NCBI GenBank assembly: GCA_030762935.1
Contig: CM060899.1
Coordinates: 63,352,501-63,416,500, forward strand
Length of the DNA: 64,000 bases
Direction of reading: 5' to 3'
From: Hymenopus coronatus
Taxonomy: Eukaryota; Arthropoda; Insecta; Mantodea; Hymenopodidae
Within the stretch, counting starts at the first letter, position 1. Every line of letters begins with the position of its first letter. The notes under the pieces were generated by a model. The model had not been told where the DNA came from, did no database searches, and was given only the letters and a program-made list of their open reading frames with translations. The position numbers and the translations under genes were made by a program. Positions 18,271 to 29,912 of this stretch are shown in pieces.

Positions 18271-21200
18271 GTAAGAGTGCTTAGTCATTAATGTTAATGT
18301 ATGCAAAACTTCACTGCATGGCTGTCACTTAAATAAGAGCTTATAGTATGCATTGACCATAGCTCACTTAAAGATTCATGTGATCAGTGTTTCCAAGTCC
18401 AGGTTGATAAAGGAGTACATGTTAAAATTCCCATTAGGTAAATACAGAAATAGTTTAGTATTGTCAGAACTTAAAATGCTGAGAGAGATGGTTGCATAAC
18501 ACACACACATAAATATGACGCTCTTAAGAAATAGTTTAAATGGTGGATAAAACTCCACTGGCAATCCATATTTTAAAGTGCTGATAATTTTAAGTTGTTC
18601 AGATGTGAAATGCGCGAGATTGCCGAGGTGTATTTTTCTTTTTGAGCTCATTGGAGTTTCTTCACAGATCCCTCTGCTTCGCTCCGTAATCGTGGAATTC
18701 GGCTGCAACTACTCCCCTCTATAAAAAACATCTCTCGGCTACGCTTTGCAGCTCAGGGTCCTCCCTTTGGGTTTTATTTTGCAGCTTAGGGCCCTAAACG
18801 TTTGTAATAGACCAGAAAACAACTATAAAGCTGCTCTAATGACAACAACGAAAGCACCAAATCCAGACCACGTTTTGAAGCAATGCCAACTAGTGTAACA
18901 ACACATATAAATAATAAATGCAGGAACACCTTTTGAAACAACATGAATTGTACAATTGTCATGTATGGATATAGGGCATTTTTTCTAAAAGGTCCAGATT
19001 TTGTCTTGCTATTCTGCCATTAGAGCTGCTTTGTAGCTACTTACTTGCCTGTTATAAGCTTATAGGGTCCTAAGCTGCAAAATGCAGCCAGGGATGTTTT
19101 TTATAAATAAAGGAGTGGAGCGATGACTAGATGTAACCATGGTATCTATAAAGCTAAAACCTCAATGGCTCCAAGAAGTCAACACTTTGGCATTCTAGTG
19201 GCACATGTTAAGGTTTACAACATCTTCAAATCTGGATCACCTTGGAAGTTTTACCTTGCTTAGGAGCAACTTCTGCAGAAATAATTTAAAATGGGATAGA
19301 TTTTGTATTCTTATTAAGTGATGAGCGTTGAATAAATGCATAGACGTAGAGTAAATTCTGCAGAGAATAGGGCATAATCTTGGTTATATATGATTGTATA
19401 GGTACATCAAATAAGTTCAAGACACTAACATAAATTTAGGTAGCATTTAGAACACTTTGAAAATGTTGTTCATAATAAGCCGGTGTATTGTAATAGTATG
19501 TGGAGATTTTATTATTTATTTTTAAATGCAAGGAAAAATAAATTAAGCTCTATACTGGTAATATTCAATGTTGTACATACCATTACTTATCATAACAATA
19601 CATATAGTTACAAGTTGAAACAGTTTGTCAATATTTCTTGCAGATGCGCCTTTATAGCTGTTGTCATTCATAACATATGATGGAAAAAGTTTACTTCAAC
19701 AGATTTATGAATTTTTTCAAGTGTAGGATGTAGATATGCTTAATTTTGAGCCACAGTTCTATTTGGAATATGTTTCGGAAGTAATTAATGTTTAAGGTGT
19801 TGACTCATTTCTAGGACTTAGCACATTTTCATGTCTTAGGCTCGTTTCACACTGGAACACTGGTAATCGTTGCCAGTTACGGTCACCGGTGATTTTGATG
19901 AAGTATTGCCAACTGATTAGTTAGGGAAATGGACTCGAGCGAAGAGGAACTTTTGTTAGTACTTCTAAGGAAGACAAAACATACATCTACTGCTGTGTAA
20001 TCGTCTGGAGAAAGGGTTGTTTTACACTCTTTATGGCGATCTGAGACAAGATGCTGTATCACTCTGCTCAGAAATGAATGTCTGTCTGTTGGCAAATCTG
20101 CAACGCTGTGTCTGTAATCTATGTCCCAATGTGAACACTCCAATTCAAACTAATGTATGTCCAGCAATGAACACAGTGACCTTGTCTGTCACATGTGGCG
20201 AGAATGAGACAGCGTATTGTCCCGGAGTGAATGCTCCAATTCATCAGTGTCCCATTGTGAAAGGATCCTTAGTGGTTAAACCCATGGCTGTTAGTGATTC
20301 GGAAAGTATGATCTCATGGTTAATTGTTCTGCCAAATAGTATGAGCCAATGTGGCTAATGATATTCAATATTTGGTCACATGATAGGTCATTTTTGAGTT
20401 GTTATCAAGATAAATATTAGCAGAAATGGTCTTGTTTGTTAGCTTCTTATAAGTAGGAAGGAAATAAGGGAACACAAGTAGGCTAAATAAAGCAATAGTA
20501 ATATCTTTTAAAAACTGGTTGCTCTCTTTGCATAGTCAGGAGTTGACTGTTTGAGTAAAGTTTTAAGTATTTTAAATTTGAAACCAATAAAAGGGAATAC
20601 CTTGGAAATGGTTAATTCTACAAAAAAATCTGATGTGTTCAATTCACATGACTTTCTCTACATCTCTGTAACAAATTATTGTTAAAAAGCTTATGCTTCT
20701 ATTTACTTCATGCTCATCAAGAAAAAATTAGCAGAAATAGTCTTATTACTTGCTTCCTTGTAAGTAGAAGCGAAATAAAGGAGTACCATAGGTTAAAGTG
20801 ATAGTCAAAAGCTGGTTGCTATGTGACTGAAGTTCCTTTGTTTGTATGGAGAGGAATTGACAAATGCCTGTATGAGAAAAGTACAAGTTTTTCAAAGCTG
20901 AAACCAAAAACAAGGAATATCTAAAAAACGATCAACTCTACGAAAAAAATTATATATAACATAAATTGTGTGTTTTAATGTGCTCTACATTTTTTGTGTT
21001 GTAAGTTTTTGTCCATCTCTTACGGTTTAGCAGTTATGCAAAATTCCATAAAATTGATCCAGAATAAAGTAGTCTTCAGAGGCTATTCTCAGAAAATTCA
21101 AGATATACATTTTATTTGTTAGGTAAATATCTTTAATATGCAATATTTTAATCAAAATCGTTAGAGCCATTTTTAAGAAAATCAAAATTTTCGAAAAAAG

Positions 21201-24200
21201 TTCCATGTAAAGGGTAGTTCGGGGTTGGGGGATTTTCTTGAAAATATTTGTGTCGCCTCCTTGGAAGGTACCAAACTTCAATACCAAGTTTGGTATTCAA
21301 TGGTCTTTTCGTTTTTGAGCTATGCTGTCCACAGACACACACATGGACCTTTTTCCAAAAATGCTTTTTTGGATTCAGGGGGATCCAAAACATGTACTTC
21401 TGGTGAAATCTCGGTATTATTGAATTTTTAGGTGCAATACGATACCTTCTCTATACACTATGTACATAGTACGTGTAGAGAAAGTAAAAATTGTATATGA
21501 CAAAGTGTGTGCTTTAATGAGCTTTACATTTTTGTGTAGTAACTTTTTGTCTATCTCTCATGGATTACCAATTATGGGAGTCATTCAGATTGACGAGGGC
21601 TTAAGAGGCTATGCCCAGAAAATTTGAGGTATTCATTTTATTTGTCATATAAATATCTTAATTTAATCAGAATTGTTACATCCATTTTTGAGAAAATCAA
21701 CATTTTCAAAGTTTTTTCCATATAAATGGTGGTTTGGAAATCTTTGTGTTGCATCTTTGGAAGATGCTGAACTTCATATCAATTTTGGTATTTATTCAAC
21801 TTTTTGTTTTTGAGTTGCGGTGTTCACAGGCGCTTGTACATACACACACACACAAACCTTTTTCTAAACATGTATTTTTTTGGATTGAGTTAACCCTGAA
21901 ACATTAATTTCCAGTGAAATCTTGGTATACAATACTTTCTCTAGTACTAAGCAGAGAGAAAGTAAAAAGGAGGAAAACATATAAATTGTTATTATCCTAA
22001 ATGAACTTGCTAACATTTTTAAAAATGATATTCTAAACAGTAAAGTATACTTTCTAAATGAAAATAAAGAAATAGTTATTATTCATCTGCATTCATTATT
22101 ATGTATATTGTTTATATGTAGCTTGAGACAATAGAAAGGTGCATAATCAGCTGTTGTTTACCTGGAAATTTGGTAATCACAATATAACCAACATTACACA
22201 ATACCACATGAACCCTCAAGTGCAAAGTTTGTTTGGCAGCAGTATAATTTTCAAATAAAATCAAGAAAGTTTGTCAGTTATGTAAGTTGTATGTTAACAT
22301 TGGTGTTTTATATTGAAACTAATATGCTCAGTTTTGTTTCAGGTCATGTGGTGAAGAAAAAGGCATATGCAGTTTTCCCTCAGCTCACGTACAGCTAACA
22401 AAGAGGCAGCAATTGCTCATGGTTGGGCAGCAATATAAAATGTATTTGGACCTAGAGATGCCAGAATCACCAGCTAATAAGAGATTGGGTAAGAGAAAAG
22501 GTTCTTAATGATGTGTTTAGTAAAACTATTTGGCATCTACATTAGAGAACCCAGAATACGTAAGATCACTAAAGCCCAACTTGGACATTTTTCCACCATT
22601 ATGGTATTAGCCACTAGAATCTGGTAATATTCTGGTTGTTAGGTTTCATTCTTAGCCAGCAACTCCCCTACAAATACATGTCTGTTATATGTTTTAGGAA
22701 GGTTATCCGTTACTTTGGCTTACTAGTTTATTATTTGCAGGTTGTCAAACTTTGCATTCTGACCATTTAGTCACCAACTAATACATTGATTATATTAGTT
22801 ATATATTACTAAAGATATTATTATATTAATTAGGCTAATTATACAACTATAGAAAGATTTCAAGAAAATCCTGTCACTCCAAACTACCTTTTACATGGAA
22901 AAAATTTTAAAAATTCTGATTTTCTCAAATTGGCTCTTACGATTCTATTTAAAATACTTATATTAAGACATTCACATGACAAATACAATGTATATCCTGA
23001 ATTTTTTGGGAATAGCATCTTTATTCTGGATGAATTTTGCATAACTGGTAAACCATAAGAGATAGACAAAAACTTACTACACAAAAAAAGTAGATCTCAT
23101 TAAAAAAAAAAAAAAAAATGAAACGGTGTGTTATTTATGGACGTTCTTTAACTGCTGTGGTCTTCAGTGTCCCATTCTAAATTGGGCATGAAAGACCGCT
23201 TAATTTAGCTCAGAGGCCTCTCTATCAGGCTTGAGGTTCTTTTGCGTGCCGTAAATCTACAACACTGGACCAATGACTTTACTTCCCTTCTGAAGGAAGC
23301 CATGCTAAGGATTTTTACACCTAAAAAACTCCATTGTCCTCCAGCAGGTTTGAACCTGCGACCTTGGGTATATGAAGTTAGTATGGTAACTATCACACCA
23401 TGGACAGATCTCGTTAGAACACACAGCTTATGTCATTTACATTTCTTCATGAAGTTGGCCATTCATGTTGTTGAATTGAGTTTAACATACTTTTCTCATA
23501 TGGGAATTTGTCAACTCATGGCAATGCAAAGGAACAGATTTCAATTGCATGGCAACCTGCTTTTAAAATATTTGACCATAGCCTTAGTCTAGTTTATTCC
23601 CTTACTTCCTTTCTACTTACAAGAAAGCTAGTAATAAGACCATTTCTGCTAATGTTCATCTCGATTAGCATGAAATAAAGAGAGGAATGAGATTTTTAGC
23701 AATAATTTGTTATGTACTGAGATGTAGAGAAAATCATGTGGATGAAACACATAGATTTTTATTGAATTAAGTCATAAACTTCATATTTTCAAGAGAAAGA
23801 AGTCCTAAAAGTATGATGTCGCTCTTCCCAAAAATTACTATTATGATAACCTCCTCTTTGAGCAGATCCCTTTCTTGCCAGAATACCTGCCGTTTGATTG
23901 CCTAAAATTCCTTTATGTCCAGCAGAATATAAGCTTTTGTGTAACTAGTTTGTAGGTACAGTGATATACAATTAGTTAATTAGAACCAGTTGAAAAATTC
24001 AACGCCACAGCCGGGAATTGAACATGATAATCGAATAGGATGGTAAGTCGCCATTCTGGTGGTTCTCTGAAGTGAGACATGCTGATTGGTTGAACCGGGT
24101 AAAACATACATAATCAGTTGGAAGATTGAATGCCGTACCGGCAGGTTGTCACAGTAGCTCAATGGTTAGAGCAACCGCATGGAGAGCAGGAGAACTGTGT

Positions 24201-27200
24201 TCAATTCCCGGCTGTGGCATTCTAATTAACTAATACAACCATTTCTGCTAATGTTTATCTTGATTACTATAATGTAATATAAAGGAATAATCTTTTGTGA
24301 CATAGTTGTAGAGAAAGACATGTGAATGGAACATGTTTAAAGTAAAGAAGCACATTACCCTTCAGTTCTCTTCAATGTCAACAGGAATGTTTATGGTTTG
24401 CATGAGGCTGCACGATAAAGACAACGTTTTAGTGGATGATTCCTGCCGTTCTACTATGCTGCATTATCGCAGTTACCTCTTACATCTGTTAAGCACCGTC
24501 TTCTTCTCCCCAATGCTTGTTTTGGGTTCAGCAGAAGAAAAACAGAACATAAAGCTGGAGCTGTTTGCTGATTTTGAGGAAGATCAGGTTAGTATACTAT
24601 GCTAGCCAAGTTCTTCTATGATTATAGGCTTGGAGCAGCGATGATAGATACTTTATTTCACTGCTTAGGGCATGACCGGTGGAGCATTGTCAGTGTAATA
24701 ATACATGTACAATATAATTAAAATAAATAATTAATATGGTAGTATAATACTCTGTCAGAATGACAATACATGATAGTATACTACAAAAAAAAAAAAAAAA
24801 TAATAATAATAATAATGGATTTGGATAGGTAGAGTCAGTCTGAAAAATTCAGTGCCATAGCCGGGATTTGAACTACAGATCTCCCGATCTCTAGCCGGTT
24901 GCTCTGCCACTGAGCTACAATGGCAACATGCCGGCATAGCATTGAATTTCTCAACTGACTCACATTTTTCCCAGTAAACCACATGCCATGGTAGCTCAGT
25001 GGTAGAGCAACCGCCAGAGACTGGGAGATCCGTGGTTCAAATCCCGGCTATGGCATTGAATTTTTCAGTCTGACTCTACCTATCCAACTCATGTTCTACA
25101 CACGGCCTGTGTGAAAAAACAATTAATCCAATACAAATTGACCATAATAGTTGGCTATACTATGAATCCTGGGACTTAAGTACTTACAACATTGTAAGTT
25201 GCTATCTTAAAATAATTTGAGGACACCTTGTGGTTTACCGGGAAACATGCGAGTCTGTTGACAAATTCAATGCTATGTCAGCATGTTGCCGTGGTAGCTC
25301 AGTGGCAGAGCAACTGGCTAGAGACTGGGAGATCCGTGGTTCAAATCCTGGCTATGGCATTGAATTTTTCAATCTGACTCTACCTATCCAACTCCTGTCC
25401 TACACACGGCTTGTGTAAAAAAACAATTAATCCAATAATAATATATTAAAAGTTTTATATTACTAGCGATAATGCAATATTTATACTTGCTATCCTGACT
25501 ATAAATCACTGATCTTTGGTCTTTTTAAAACTATTTGCACTTTGAGGCAAAGTCTCCAGTAACTCAGCAGGTATTTTGTTCCATTCGTTAATTTTTCTAT
25601 TTGCAAAGGAAAATTTACGTATGCCAGTTTTCTGTTCACTATTTCTTTTTTTTTTTTTTTTGAGTGATCATTTGTGCCACAGTATACTTGGCTTTAAAAA
25701 TCGCTTGGATATATTTTTCCAGGCAGATTCCCCCTTATAGGCTCTAAAAATTGCTCGTCTCCTACGTTTTTCTAGCGTTTCCCAGGAAGTAGCAGTGCTA
25801 GTATGATTTTCGAATGAAAAGGCAATGAAGTAATAACATCTACTGTCCTAACACTGAATATTTTTCTTTCTTACAGAACCATCCAGTGACGGATGTATTT
25901 GTGGAAATACAGTCTCGTCATGTGGAACTATACTCCGCTACTCTCCACATCTATGCACATTTTACTGGTCTTCGTTACCTCATGTTTCATTGGCCATTGC
26001 TTTCTGCAGCAGTTGGGATAACTACCAATCTCTTTTTTATAGTTTTAGTAATTACCCTTTCTTGGTGGCGTCTGCATAAATCTGCAGGTGAAACTGTGGA
26101 TTTCATATTTGGAGCTGAAGAAAATGAAAATGCAGAAGAGGAATGCTTATCTGAAACAAATGACTCTTTTGAGTTCAAAGGAGAAATAGAAGGTATGTAA
26201 TATTCCCCAATAAGATTATGATAATAAAAATCTGATGTGTTACACTCACATGACTTTCTCTAGCTACTCTACAAACAAAGTCGCCCTCCGTGGTGTAATG
26301 GTTACCATGCTAACTTCATATACCCAAGGTCGCGGGTTCAAATCCGGCGGAGGATGATGGATTTTTTTGGGCGTAAAAATCCATAGCATGGCTTCCTTCG
26401 GAAGGGAAGTAAAGCCGTGGGTCCCATGTCGTAGATTTACGGCACGTAAAAGAACCTCAAGCCTGTTAAGAGAGGCCTCTGAGCAAAATTAAGCGATCTT
26501 TCACGCCCAATATAGAATGGGACGCTGAGAACCAAAGCAGTTAAAGAGCGTCCATAAATAACACACCATTTCATTTCTACAAACAAACTTCTTACAAAAG
26601 ATAATTCTTGTTTCTACATCATGCTAATTGAGATAAATATTAACAGAATGTTCTTATTACTTAGTTCCTTATAAGTAGAAGAGAACTAAGGGAATGCACT
26701 AGGCTAAAGTAATAGTCAAATGTTTTAAAAGCTGATGTTATGTGATTGTCATTACAAATCACTTCTTTGCTTGGCCAGGAGTAGAACAAAAGAAAAATGG
26801 ACACTTCTGTCTGAGAAAAGTGCAAGTACTTTACAATTGAAACTAATAACAAGGAGTACCTCGAAAACGGTAAGCTCCATGAAAAAAATGTACATTACAT
26901 AACCTGTGTATTTTAACAAGCTCTACATCTTTTGTATCGTAAGTTTTTGTCTATCTCTTTCGGTTTACTAGTTATGCCAAATAAAGCAAAATTCATCCAG
27001 AATAAATAGATCTGTAGAAGCTATTCTCAGAAAATTTATGGTATACATTGTATTTGTGATAGAAATGGCTTTAATACATGGTATTTTAATCAAAATCGTT
27101 TGAGCCATTTTTCAGAAAATCAAAATTTTGAAAAAATGTTCCATGAAAAGGGTGGTTTGGGGTGGGGGGATTTTTCTCAAAATCTTTGTATCACATCCCC

Positions 27201-29533
27201 AGAAGATACTAAGCTTAAATACCAAGTTTGGTATTTTACTATCTCAACTCAACTCAATGGAGTTGACCATTTTTAGATACTCTTTGTTTTTGGTTTCAGC
27301 TTTAAAATACTTCTCTCATGCGGAAATTTGCCAACTCCTGACAATACAAACAAAGAAACTTCAATCACATAGCAACCAGCTTTAGCCTATGGTACTCCCT
27401 TATTTCCCTTCTACTTACAAGGAAACAAGTAATAACACCATTTCTGCTATTTTTTTCTCGATTAGCATGAAGTAAGTACAAGAACAAGTTTTTTAACAAT
27501 AATTTGTTGCAAAGATGTAGAGAAAGTCACATAAATGGAAACATCAGATTTTTTTTATTTTTAATATTGATGAGTTATGTAGGGTTTCCAATTTAGTTGT
27601 TTATTGATTATCACTACTAAAAAGTTGCTATAATTTGTTTCTGGTATAGCTACTTCTTTATTTCTATTTTATTGCTAATTGTTCAGTTCTTTTTCAATTA
27701 AAACTGTATCCATGCTGTCTTTTTAATATTTAGTATATCATATTTTAATTAGCATAATGCTCCTGTACTATTTTCAGTATTGAATTTGCTTTTGCTTCTA
27801 CCTCGGTTATTGTTTTGCCTTTAATTATCAATGTCATGTCATCTGTGTAGCCAAATAGCTAAACCTCCATTTTTTTAATATCAAAACAAAAATGTCTTTT
27901 ACATAGACCAAAAATAAGTATGGACCTAGTTTAGAACACTGTGGAATGCCCTTCTTAATAGTTTTATAGATCCTATATTTTGCATTTTTGTTTTTTATTT
28001 CAACACATTGACTTCTGTTTTTTAGATATGAGCTAATCCAATCTTTTGCCAATCCCCTAACTCCATAAATTTGTAATTTATTTATTAATTTACACAATCA
28101 AAAGCTTTTGACAGGTCTAAGAAAATGGTGGTTATCTTTTCATGTTTATTTATGCTGTTGTTACAATACTGTTCACTTTATCTACTGCATTTATTGTAGA
28201 TTTTTTTTCTTGAAAAAGAAATTGCCACTCCAATATAGTATTTGATTTTTTAAAATAAGCTTGGATTTGCTTTAAACATATGGTCTCCATTATTTTAGAA
28301 AAGGTAGAACATAATGTAATTGGCCTTTAATTTTATGTGCTCTTTTTATCTCCTTTTTTGTTTATATAATGATCTCACAATTACTTGCTTTAATATTTTT
28401 GGAAAGTTACACTGATTTAGTGATATATTTATGATAATGTGTAAGAACCTTCACCATCTCATGCTTAAGGTTTTTTAGCATTTTGTTTATCTCCTCCAAT
28501 CCACTAGATTTTTTACTTTCTCTACAAAACTATGTACATAGAATATAGAGAAGGTATTGTAATGCACCCAAAAATTAGATACCGAGATTTCACCGGAAAT
28601 ATATGTTTTGGACTCCCTGAATCAAAAAAAAAAAGATTTTTAAGAAAAATGTCCGTGTGTGTATGGGCAGCATAGCTCAAAAATGAAAAATCTGTTAATA
28701 ACCAAACTTGGTATTTAGGTTTGGTATCTTTCAAGGATGCAATACAAAGTTTTTCAAGAAAATCCCCCCACCTCCAGCTCCCTTTACATGGAGATTTTTT
28801 AGAAAATTATTATTTTCTCCAAAACTATTTTGATTAAAATGTTGTATATTAAAGATATTTACCTGACAAATAAAATGTATATTTTGAATTTTGTGGGAAT
28901 ACCCTCTGAAGACTACTTTATTCTGTGTGAATTTTATAGAATTTTGCATAACTGCTAAACCGTAAGAGCTGGAGAAAAACTTAGCACACAAAAAATGTAG
29001 AGCATGTTAAAACACATAATTTATGTAATGTACATTTTTTTCATGGAGTTTATCGTTTTTGAGATGTTCATTGTTATTGAGAAACTTATCATTCAGGAAT
29101 TTGTCAACTCCTGTCCATACAAACAAAGGAACTTCAGTCATATAGCAACCAGCTTTTGGCTATCACTTTAACGTATGGAATTCCCTTATTTCGCTTCTAC
29201 TTACAAGGAAGCAAGTAATAAGACTATTCTGCTAATTTTTCTCAATTAGCATGAAGTATATAGAAGCATAAAGCTTTTTAACAATAATTTGTTTATTTCC
29301 AGCATTACATGAAATAGAGCTGTAAATAAATAAAATGTCTTTTGCATAATAAATTCTAACTTAATGTTTCAGATAATTCATTTGAGGATGCTAGTCTGTT
29401 GGAAGAGAATGGGAATAAAAATGAAGAAGGTGATGCAGAGGTTCTGCAGTTGGTACCAGGAGGTCGACAGTATGTTGAAGCGCACAGCTCCGAGGGCTTC
29501 CAGCTGTTAGAAACATCGGGTGAAGAGATTTGA
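18056..29533 (+). CDS. BSCL2: Seipin (BSCL2), complete coding region in five exons
   Basis: Seipin, the ER membrane protein that oligomerises into rings at ER-lipid droplet contacts and controls droplet assembly. Exons: 18056-18270, 22343-22488, 24385-24587, 25877-26192, 29373-29533; 1041 nt, 346 residues plus stop, all phases exact. Domains in order: a short cytosolic N-terminus; membrane segment 1 at about residues 33-54 followed by FYYAYMPSITHVRPVH; a lumenal beta-sandwich domain of about 170 residues with SFPSAHVQLTK, ELPESP-like LEMPESP, CRSTMLHYRS and IYAHFTGLRYL; membrane segment 2 at about 227-250; then an acidic cytosolic tail of about 90 residues. The ATG at 18056 is preferred (context CAAAATGCC) over an in-frame ATG at 18011, because MPGFRSVRDIIQEYK resembles insect seipins. 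The tail is longer than in short vertebrate isoforms. Confidence 0.95.
18706..19127. mobile_element. Non-autonomous inverted-repeat element in seipin intron 1
   Basis: Arms of about 80 bp face each other: 18706-18795 (ctataaaaaacatctctcgg ... tttgcagct) and the complement at about 19045-19127. About 250 bp lie between, with no ORF. Likely a MITE; superfamily unknown. Confidence 0.55.
19128..19837. other. Seipin intron 1, no feature recognised
   Basis: AT-rich sequence without a readable ORF or a repeat known from elsewhere in the window. Confidence 0.5.
19838..20275 (+). mobile_element. PIF/Harbinger-like remnant
   Basis: Starts with AGGCTCGTTTCACACTGGAA, typical of arthropod Harbinger ends. 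At 19930 an ATG opens MDSSEEELLLVLLRKTKHTS, like the N-terminus of Harbinger transposases, then a stop. The sequence after about 20000 repeats CCAATGTGAAC and GGAGTGAATGCTCCAATTCA and may derive from the other end. Internally deleted. Confidence 0.5.
20389..20629 (+). repeat. HINE-like repeat, copy 8 (partial)
   Basis: 5' part only, directly abutting the full-length copy 9 in the same orientation. Confidence 0.7.
20630..21486 (+). repeat. HINE-like repeat, copy 9 (full-length reference copy)
   Basis: 857 bp. Starts TCTGATGTGTTCAATTCACA, with the sub-terminal ACTTTCTCTAC 23 bases in. The internal CA run is at 21336-21347. It ends with the palindrome ACTATGTACATAGT at 21456-21469, then ACGTGTAGAGAAAGTA. 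In seipin intron 1. Confidence 0.9.
21487..21965 (+). repeat. HINE-like repeat, copy 10 (diverged)
   Basis: Diverged 3' part abutting copy 9; contains its own CA run at about 21843 and ends AGAGAAAGTAAAA. Confidence 0.7.
21966..22342. other. Seipin intron, no feature recognised
   Basis: AT-rich intron sequence up to the exon 2 acceptor. Nothing recognised. Confidence 0.5.
22343..22488 (+). CDS. BSCL2: Seipin coding exon 2
   Basis: Acceptor tttgtttcag, donor GTAAGA at 22489. Codes for the start of the lumenal domain, including CSFPSAHVQLT and YLDLEMPESPANKRLG. Two cysteines flank GEEKGI, like the disulfide-forming pair of human seipin. Confidence 0.93.
22851..23756 (-). repeat. HINE-like repeat, copy 11, split by a SINE
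   Basis: Reversed copy interrupted by the S2 SINE at 23105-23404, which duplicated about 10 bp of it (AGATCTCATT / AGATCTCGTT). Confidence 0.8.
23105..23404 (-). repeat. tRNA-derived SINE S2 (full-length)
   Basis: Read on the minus strand: A-box-like ATGGTGTGATAGTTACCATA, B-box AAGGTCGCAGGTTCAAACC, body with AAGTAAAGTC and AAAAGAACCTCAAGCC, and an A-rich 3' tail. An approximate 10-bp target duplication flanks it. Other copies are at 26284, 58075 and, partial, 6930. Confidence 0.85.
23994..24034 (-). repeat. Partial S1 SINE B-box end
   Basis: GCCACAGCCGGGAATTGAAC is the reversed B-box/3' end of the S1 family. The remainder is not recognisable. Confidence 0.5.
24147..24220 (+). repeat. S1 tRNA-like SINE, short copy
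   Basis: CAGTAGCTCAATGGTTAGAG (A-box) and GTGTTCAATTCCCGGC (B-box). Head only, with little tail. Confidence 0.6.
24228..24335 (-). repeat. HINE-like repeat fragment, copy 12
   Basis: 5' end of the family, reversed, with GTAGAGAAAGACATGTGAAT, just before seipin exon 3. Confidence 0.65.
24385..24587 (+). CDS. BSCL2: Seipin coding exon 3
   Basis: Acceptor tcaacag, donor GTTAGT at 24588, ends in phase 0. Encodes GMFMVCMRLHD, CRSTMLHYRSYLLHLL and the end of the hydrophobic lumenal helix region, then KLELFADFEEDQ. RSxMLHYRS is a seipin hallmark. Confidence 0.94.
24818..24930 (-). repeat. S1 tRNA-like SINE, reversed
   Basis: Reversed A-box (GAGCTACAATGGC side) and B-box (CCGGGATTTGAAC) with the family tail AGACTGACTCTACCTATCC read on the minus strand. 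Confidence 0.75.
24985..25134 (+). repeat. S1 tRNA-like SINE
   Basis: GCCATGGTAGCTCAGTGGTA and GTGGTTCAAATCCCGGC, ending CTATGGCA so that the acceptor arm nearly pairs. Tail CAGTCTGACTCTACCTATCC and AAAAAACAATTAATCC. The anticodon and T stems do not fold properly, so it is a SINE and not a tRNA gene. Confidence 0.75.
25140..25436 (+). repeat. Composite S1 repeat with upstream core module
   Basis: The module ACCATAATAGTTGGC ... CCTTGTGGTTTACCGGGAAA (25140-25290) precedes an S1 head and tail. The same order recurs at 53945-54225 and 57750-57995. Confidence 0.7.
25500..25810 (-). mobile_element. LINE ORF2 C-terminal fragment
   Basis: The minus strand reads WETLEKRRRRAIFRAYKGES then AWKNISKRF, and NRKINEWNKIPAELLETLPQ followed by SANSFKKT. 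This is the typical C-terminal block after the RT of Jockey/R1-type LINEs. Confidence 0.7.
25877..26192 (+). CDS. BSCL2: Seipin coding exon 4 (end of lumenal domain, TM2)
   Basis: Acceptor ttcttacag, donor GTATGT at 26193. Codes for VEIQSRHVELYSATLHIYA, HFTGLRYLMF, membrane segment 2 and the first part of the acidic cytosolic tail. The exon sits directly after a reversed LINE fragment. Confidence 0.94.
26231..27237 (+). repeat. HINE-like repeat, copy 13, split by SINE S2
   Basis: Starts TCTGATGTGTTACACTCACA. Interrupted by the SINE at 26284-26572, with target duplication TCTACAAACAAA at both ends. Confidence 0.8.
26284..26572 (+). repeat. tRNA-derived SINE S2 (best copy)
   Basis: A-box TGGTGTAATGGTTACCATG and B-box GGTCGCGGGTTCAAATCC, body of about 290 bp ending AATAACACACCATTTCAT, flanked by the 12-bp duplication TCTACAAACAAA (last base varies). 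Confidence 0.85.
27243..27549 (-). repeat. HINE-like repeat, copy 14 (5' part)
   Basis: Reversed 5' third, abutting copy 13 tail to tail. Confidence 0.7.
27550..28513 (-). mobile_element. LINE reverse transcriptase remnant (Jockey-like)
   Basis: The minus strand, with frameshifts, reads IFLDLSKAFDCVN, RGLAKDWISSYLKNRSQCVE, GIPQCSKLGPYLFLVYVKDI and then FGYTDDMTLII, which are the RT palm motifs including the YxDD box. It sits between two reversed HINE-like copies in the last seipin intron. Confidence 0.8.
28514..29292 (-). repeat. HINE-like repeat, copy 15
   Basis: Reversed, TACTTTCTCTACAAAACTAT start in a T-run; 5' end truncated shortly before seipin exon 5. Confidence 0.8.
29373..29533 (+). 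CDS. BSCL2: Seipin terminal coding exon
   Basis: Acceptor aatgtttcag, 161 nt to TGA at 29531-29533. Encodes a low-complexity acidic tail (DNSFEDASLLEENGNKNEEG onward) ending LLETSGEEI. Tail exons are poorly conserved; assignment rests on phase, splice sites and position. Confidence 0.85.
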
Positions 29534-29912
29534 GCTTTATTAATGTAAAATCTCAGTACAGTGTTTTACCTTTTTAAGCAAATGGGATCCTAAAACTTTT
29601 AAGTGGGATTTATTCGCTTTTAATATTTAGCTCTAGATGAATGCTTTTTTAACATTCCATTTGACTTTTAGTTTAGTCCAGTGTCTTTAATATGATACAG
29701 TGTATTGAAACATGACTGAAAATCTAGTCATCATGGCACTATATATCAAAGTGCATTTAGTGAAGTAGCTTTAAAAATGTACTGAGATCTGTCAGAACTA
29801 AAAAAGATTTATTTTAGCAACTGACAGAGTATTTATAGTGTTTTACAGAAATAGTATTTTATGTAATAAATTTTTTATTTTAAAAATATTTTGTTGTTAT
29901 TGTAATATTAAG
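29534..29912 (+). promoter_or_regulatory. Seipin 3' UTR and polyadenylation signal
   Basis: AT-rich sequence after the seipin stop, free of recognised repeats. It ends with AATAAA at 29865-29870 followed by a T-rich stretch, as expected for the cleavage region. A transposon terminus begins at 29913. Confidence 0.6.

Noticed and set aside
20017..20358. 113-codon cysteine-rich ORF
   Set aside because: Lies in Harbinger-like repeat debris with short repeated CCAATTCA segments; the cysteine pattern comes from the repeat, not a known fold.
24985..25060. tRNA gene candidate (GCCATGG ... CTATGGCA)
   Set aside because: A- and B-boxes are present and the acceptor arm nearly pairs, but the anticodon and T stems do not fold, and the sequence is repeated with a shared SINE tail at several loci.
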